Source: Oceanospirillales bacterium
GTDB lineage: Bacteria; Pseudomonadota; Gammaproteobacteria; Pseudomonadales; Balneatricaceae
Assembly: GCA_007693685.1 (NCBI GenBank)
Contig: REDB01000218.1
Coordinates: 1-45,045 of the forward strand
Length of the DNA stretch: 45,045 nt
Reading direction: 5' to 3'
Shown here: piece after piece, positions 40,284 to 45,045 of the stretch
Numbering within the stretch: the stretch's first letter is position 1
Layout of the letters: each line of letters starts with the position of its first letter
Made by a program: the position numbers and the translations under genes
The notes under the pieces: generated by a model
Told to the model about the DNA's origin: nothing
Databases searched by the model: none
What the model saw: the letters and a program-made list of their open reading frames with translations, nothing else

Positions 40284-40392
40284 CTGCTATTTTTCGCATT
40301 AACGTTAGTTTTGCTTAAGTTAATGCTAGGCTTTAGCAAAAAGTCGCGGAAAATTTAGCGCTTTAGTTTGTTAGAGCCTTCGCAAGGCCTTC

Positions 40393-40408
40393 GGAGATAT
40401 TAAGTATT
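40393..40408 (+). promoter_or_regulatory. Shine-Dalgarno and possible ATT start codon of rluE
   Basis: GGAG (40393-40396) is followed nine bases later by ATT (40406-40408) in frame with rluE. The frame has no ATG or GTG upstream before a TAG at 40364. The usual-start candidate, TTG at 40415, is 18 bases from GGAG, too far, though a weak TAAG lies ten bases before it. ATT would add three residues (MAS) before LILLYKPF, where relatives also have extra residues. Confidence 0.4.
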
Positions 40409-40414
40409 GCTTCC

Positions 40415-41038
40415 TTGATCCTGTTGTATAAACCCTTTCAGGTACTCAGCTGCTTTACCGACTCCGAAGGTCGCGCAACCTTGAGCGACTTTGTAAAAGA
40501 GCCTGGCTTCTATGCAGCAGGCAGGCTTGATTATGATTCAGAAGGATTACTGATACTTACCAACGAAGGTGAGCTGCAACATCGCTTGGCTAACCCTCGA
40601 TTTAAGTTAGAAAAAACCTACTGGGTGCAAGTTGAGGGAATCCCTAGCGAGGATGAACTTGAACCTTTGCGGGCTGGTATCAAGCTAAAAGATGGGATAA
40701 CTCGACCTGCCTTTGTGCGCTTGATTGATGAACCTGACATACCAGATCGACACCCACCTATTCGATACAGAGCTAATCAACCCACCCAATGGTTAGAAAT
40801 AAAAATAACTGAAGGTCGAAATCGTCAAGTACGCCGAATGACAGCAGCTATCGGTTTTCCAACCCTAAGGTTAGTTCGTTACGCCATTGGCAACTGGACA
40901 ATAGATCAGCTGATGCCGGGCGAACATCGCTTAGATCAAGTTTTCCTACCCGCTGAAAAACCAGATCGAATCAGGAAAAACTCACCTAAGCGCGAGTCTA
41001 ATTCACGCAGAAATAAAGCGATCAGACGACAAAAATGA
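40415..41038 (+). CDS. rluE: 23S rRNA pseudouridine(2457) synthase RluE
   Basis: An RsuA/RluB/E/F-family pseudouridine synthase that modifies U2457 of 23S rRNA in E. coli. The catalytic aspartate is in [15 protein letters not shown] (about residue 40). [17 protein letters not shown] and [27 protein letters not shown] complete the signature. It has no S4 domain, which fits RluE. Length 207 residues from the TTG at 40415. It may instead start at an ATT at 40406. It sits just before mnmA-hflD-purB, near the place where E. coli also keeps rluE. The C-terminus is Arg/Lys-rich. Confidence 0.88.
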   Translation: MILLYKPFQVLSCFTDSEGRATLSDFVKEPGFYAAGRLDYDSEGLLILTNEGELQHRLANPRFKLEKTYWVQVEGIPSEDELEPLRAGIKLKDGITRPAFVRLIDEPDIPDRHPPIRYRANQPTQWLEIKITEGRNRQVRRMTAAIGFPTLRLVRYAIGNWTIDQLMPGEHRLDQVFLPAEKPDRIRKNSPKRESNSRRNKAIRRQK

Positions 41039-41133
41039 TATACTTTCCCGCTTTTACGAAGCTAGCATCTTAGCCCTTTAAGCAACTTAGCTTATAACTT
41101 AGCTCATCATTTTTGGACAGACTTAAACAGACC

Positions 41134-42243
41134 ATGAAAGAAAACTCCTCTAAAAAAGTGATTGTCGGCATGTCAGGCGGCGTTGACTCATCAGTTTCTG
41201 CACTTTTGTTGCAGCAGCAGGGATATCAGGTCGAAGGTCTGTTCATGAAGAACTGGGATGAAGATGACGGCACAGAATATTGCACCGCTAAAGAGGATCT
41301 TGCAGACGCTCAAGCCGTTTGCGACAAGTTAGGTATCCACCTTCACACCGCTAATTTTGCAGCGGAATACTGGGATGGTGTTTTCGAACACTTTTTGGAA
41401 GAGTACAAAGCGGGCCGAACCCCTAATCCCGATATTTTGTGCAACCGTGAAATCAAATTTAAAGCTTTTCTGGAATACGCTCAGGTACTGGGAGCAGACT
41501 TAATCGCTACAGGCCATTATGTAAGACGCGGCGATCAAGACGGCCGTACTTATTTATTGAAAGGTTTAGATGACAACAAAGACCAAAGCTATTTTTTACA
41601 TCAGGTTGGTGAAGAACAATTAGCCTTGTCACTCTTCCCTGTCGGCGAGCTAGAAAAAGCTGAAGTCAGAGCCTTAGCGGAACAGCATGATTTAGTTACT
41701 CACGATAAAAAAGACAGTACTGGTATCTGTTTTATTGGTGAGCGACGTTTTCGTGATTTTCTTCAGCAATACCTTCCAGCCCAGCCTGGTAAAATTGAGA
41801 CACCTGAGGGCATTGTTATCGGTGATCATCAAGGCTTGATGTATTACACCATAGGTCAACGTCAAGGATTAGGCATCGGTGGCTTAAAAGACTTTACCGA
41901 TGCCCCTTGGTTTGCCGCAGGAAAAGACTTAAAACGAAATGTATTAATCGCTGTCCAAGGTCAACAACATCCGCTGCTCTACTCTGAATGGTTAACCACT
42001 TCTGAGATATTTTGGATAAATGGAGAAGAGCCTGAGCTACCTTTCGAGTGCGTTGCAAAAGTTCGTTATCGCCAAGCAGATCAAGCCTGCCGAGTTGAAA
42101 GAGATCCTCAAGGCGGATATAAAATTAGTTTTCCAGAGCCGCAGCGAGCAGTAACACCCGGTCAATCTGTTGTACTCTATCAGCAAGATCGTTGTTTAGG
42201 CGGTGGAGTTATTGAAACGACAAGTCGTTGTCATATCAATTAG
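41134..42243 (+). CDS. mnmA: tRNA-specific 2-thiouridylase MnmA
   Basis: Puts sulfur on C2 of wobble uridine 34 in Lys, Glu and Gln tRNAs. The PP-loop is [12 protein letters not shown] (residues 12-23). The two catalytic cysteines are C103 ([12 protein letters not shown]) and C199 ([17 protein letters not shown]). I start at the ATG at 41134 (369 residues, 368 in E. coli). A TTG seven codons earlier is possible, and neither has a good ribosome-binding site. hflD follows 13 bases later. Confidence 0.95.
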   Translation: MKENSSKKVIVGMSGGVDSSVSALLLQQQGYQVEGLFMKNWDEDDGTEYCTAKEDLADAQAVCDKLGIHLHTANFAAEYWDGVFEHFLEEYKAGRTPNPDILCNREIKFKAFLEYAQVLGADLIATGHYVRRGDQDGRTYLLKGLDDNKDQSYFLHQVGEEQLALSLFPVGELEKAEVRALAEQHDLVTHDKKDSTGICFIGERRFRDFLQQYLPAQPGKIETPEGIVIGDHQGLMYYTIGQRQGLGIGGLKDFTDAPWFAAGKDLKRNVLIAVQGQQHPLLYSEWLTTSEIFWINGEEPELPFECVAKVRYRQADQACRVERDPQGGYKISFPEPQRAVTPGQSVVLYQQDRCLGGGVIETTSRCHIN

Positions 42244-42256
42244 GTGAAGGCATAAA

Positions 42257-42931
42257 ATGTCCAGAGAACACGATCAACAAGTGATTGCCTTGGCTGGCAT
42301 CTTTCAAGCAGCCAGTTTAGTAGACCAAATTGCCCAGCGTGGCATGGTTGCACAGAATAGCTTTGAAACGAGCATCGCCAGCTTGTTTGTCATGAATCCA
42401 GAGATTACTGAAGATATTTACGGTGGCGTTGCTGATCTACCTTATAACCTAGGCTTAGGCCTGCGTACCTTAAAAGATGTGGTTGAGAAAAAGCGTAGCG
42501 ATAACAATGCTAATATTATGCGCTATGCGTTAAGTGCCATACACTTAGAACGTCAACTTCACGCACGTCCTGATATGCTAGAAACCATCGGCTCACGCTT
42601 GAATGATCTAAGCCGGAAAGCACATTACTTTTCTGATCACGCTGAAGAAACAGAATCAAAAATTGTTCAGCCCTCTGCTTATACCCACTCGAATGTTATT
42701 GCTGGTCTAGGGGGGTTGTATCAGGACACCTTAAGCACCTTCAGCTTCCGCATTCAGGTTAGCGGTGATCCGCGCAACCTCCAAAACACTGAAAATGCAG
42801 CCAAAATTCGTGCACTACTTTTATCTTCAGTTCGTGCAGCGATGCTTTGGCGTCAAGTCGGTGGTAAACGTTGGCACTTTGTCTTCTTTAAGTCACGTGT
42901 ACGACCTTCCTTGAAGCGCATTCTGAGATAA
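42257..42931 (+). CDS. hflD: High-frequency lysogenisation protein HflD
   Basis: A small helical protein of the HflD family, membrane-associated in E. coli, known there for affecting lambda CII. Its normal cell role is not settled. The start ALAGIFQAASLVDQIAQRG and the later LYQDTLSTFSFRIQVSGDPRNLQNTENAAKIRALLLSSVRAAMLWRQVGG are diagnostic. Length 224 residues, with GAAGG about seven bases before the ATG. It stands between mnmA and purB, its usual place. Confidence 0.93.
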   Translation: MSREHDQQVIALAGIFQAASLVDQIAQRGMVAQNSFETSIASLFVMNPEITEDIYGGVADLPYNLGLGLRTLKDVVEKKRSDNNANIMRYALSAIHLERQLHARPDMLETIGSRLNDLSRKAHYFSDHAEETESKIVQPSAYTHSNVIAGLGGLYQDTLSTFSFRIQVSGDPRNLQNTENAAKIRALLLSSVRAAMLWRQVGGKRWHFVFFKSRVRPSLKRILR

Positions 42932-42939
42932 AAATCAGG

Positions 42940-42945
42940 TATAAT
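42940..42945 (+). promoter_or_regulatory. Perfect -10 hexamer before purB
   Basis: TATAAT lies just past the hflD stop and 44 bases before the purB start. No good -35 is found 16-18 bases upstream, so an internal promoter is only possible. Confidence 0.3.
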
Positions 42946-42973
42946 TTCCTTTTTCTTTAATCTGACAAATTAA

Positions 42974-44353
<1,380 letters not shown>

Positions 44354-45045
44354 ATGTTAAGCTCTATTCGTATCGTACTGGTTGAAACCTTTCATCCAGG
44401 CAATATCGGTGCGGTTGCACGTGCGATGAAAAACATGGGGTTGTCTCAGCTTACGCTGATCAACCCTCGTGTATTTCCGGATGACGAAGCGACTTCTCGT
44501 GCTGCTGGCGCTAAAGATCTGCTGGAACAGGCTCAAGTGGTCAGTTCATTAGAAGAGGCCATTGCAGACTGTCAGCTTGTGATAGCTACCAGCGCTCGAG
44601 AACGTACTTTTGACCTACCCTTGATGGATTTAGAGTCAGCTGCCGACTTAATGCTAGATGAAGCGCCTAATGGAAATATTGCCATACTATTTGGTCGAGA
44701 AACCATGGGGCTTACCAATGCTGAAATGCTGGCGTGTAACCGTCATCTCTACATTGATGCAAACCCCGAATACCCTGTCTTGAACATTGCCCAAGCGGTT
44801 CAGCTAGTCTGCTACGAACTCTGGCGCAATCATCGCAAGCGAACTGCTTTACCAGTAAAAGAAACAAAAATTGAAGCGCATCCAAGACAAGATGAGATGA
44901 AACTGTTTTATCAGCACTTAGAACTTGTTCTCAGAAAAACCAGTTTTATTATTCCTCAACATGAGGGTCGAGTGCTGGATAAACTGCAACGCTTCTTTAA
45001 CCGTGCACGACCAGAGAAAAGTGAACTCGGCATTTTACGCGGTAT
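44354..45045 (+). CDS. trmJ: tRNA (cytidine/uridine-2'-O-)-methyltransferase TrmJ, truncated by the window end
   Basis: The first 230 residues of a SPOUT methyltransferase that methylates the 2'-O of nucleotide 32 in tRNA anticodon loops. IRIVLVETFHPGNIGAVARAMKNMGL, then SARER (residues about 76-80), ILFGRETMGLTNAE and YPVLNIAQAVQLVCYEL are the trefoil-knot motifs. No stop lies before the window ends. The ATG follows the purB stop without a gap (TAA-ATG), so the two are probably cotranscribed. The usual length is about 245-265 residues, so little is missing. Confidence 0.93.
   Translation, partial: MLSSIRIVLVETFHPGNIGAVARAMKNMGLSQLTLINPRVFPDDEATSRAAGAKDLLEQAQVVSSLEEAIADCQLVIATSARERTFDLPLMDLESAADLMLDEAPNGNIAILFGRETMGLTNAEMLACNRHLYIDANPEYPVLNIAQAVQLVCYELWRNHRKRTALPVKETKIEAHPRQDEMKLFYQHLELVLRKTSFIIPQHEGRVLDKLQRFFNRARPEKSELGILRG

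Noticed and set aside
40284-40392. Inverted TTTTGCT/AGCAAAA sequences after cspD as a terminator
   Set aside because: The arms are about 18 bases apart, AT-rich and have no T-run, so the structure is too weak to call.

Overview
The window looks like ordinary chromosome of a gammaproteobacterium, probably an Oceanospirillales- or Pseudomonadales-like marine or aquatic organism. I base this on gene order (ftsK-lolA-rarA-crcB-serS; trxB-aat-bpt-infA-clpA/clpS/cspD; mnmA-hflD-purB-trmJ, much as in Pseudomonas), on the outer-membrane systems (TamAB, LolA) and on PHA phasins. Base composition is moderate and even. I see no prophage, insertion sequence, CRISPR array, integron, rRNA or tRNA. The assignment rests on recalled synteny and not on any search.

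Layout. 1-3.8 kb holds cell-wall genes: a divergent pair of L,D-transpeptidase-type genes (the left one cut by the window edge), an orphan regulator with an HTH in front of a receiver domain, and pbpG translationally coupled to a small uncharacterised protein. 3.9-9.25 kb holds tamA-tamB, whose real start seems to be a non-canonical ATT codon. 9.4-11.3 kb holds prpE, divergent from metH (11.7-15.4 kb). The region between them carries an exact MetR-box match. tpm follows metH. 16.1-22.3 kb is a leftward unit: an M16C protease, an EamA transporter and a large uncharacterised membrane protein with a canonical EF-hand loop.

22.5-23.8 kb holds two tandem paralogous phasins, with a shared TGCA-N-TGCACAA element near both promoters, followed by a strong terminator and two look-alike hairpins. 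A MATE transporter and ugpQ follow. A long leftward unit then runs ftsK-lolA-rarA-crcB-serS-ubiF-glpR (34.3 down to 26.0 kb). From 34.4 kb rightwards come trxB, aat-bpt (overlapping) and infA. Leftward clpS-clpA is divergent from cspD. The window ends with rluE, mnmA, hflD, purB and a truncated trmJ.

Functional links: aat, bpt, clpS and clpA together make almost the whole bacterial N-degron route within about 4.5 kb (only ClpP is absent). TamAB, LolA, LdtD and PbpG all serve the envelope. UgpQ and GlpR both concern glycerol-3-phosphate. The least explained items are the EF-hand membrane protein, the HTH-receiver protein, the phasin operators and the two apparent ATT starts. I found no multi-gene system that I would call previously undescribed.
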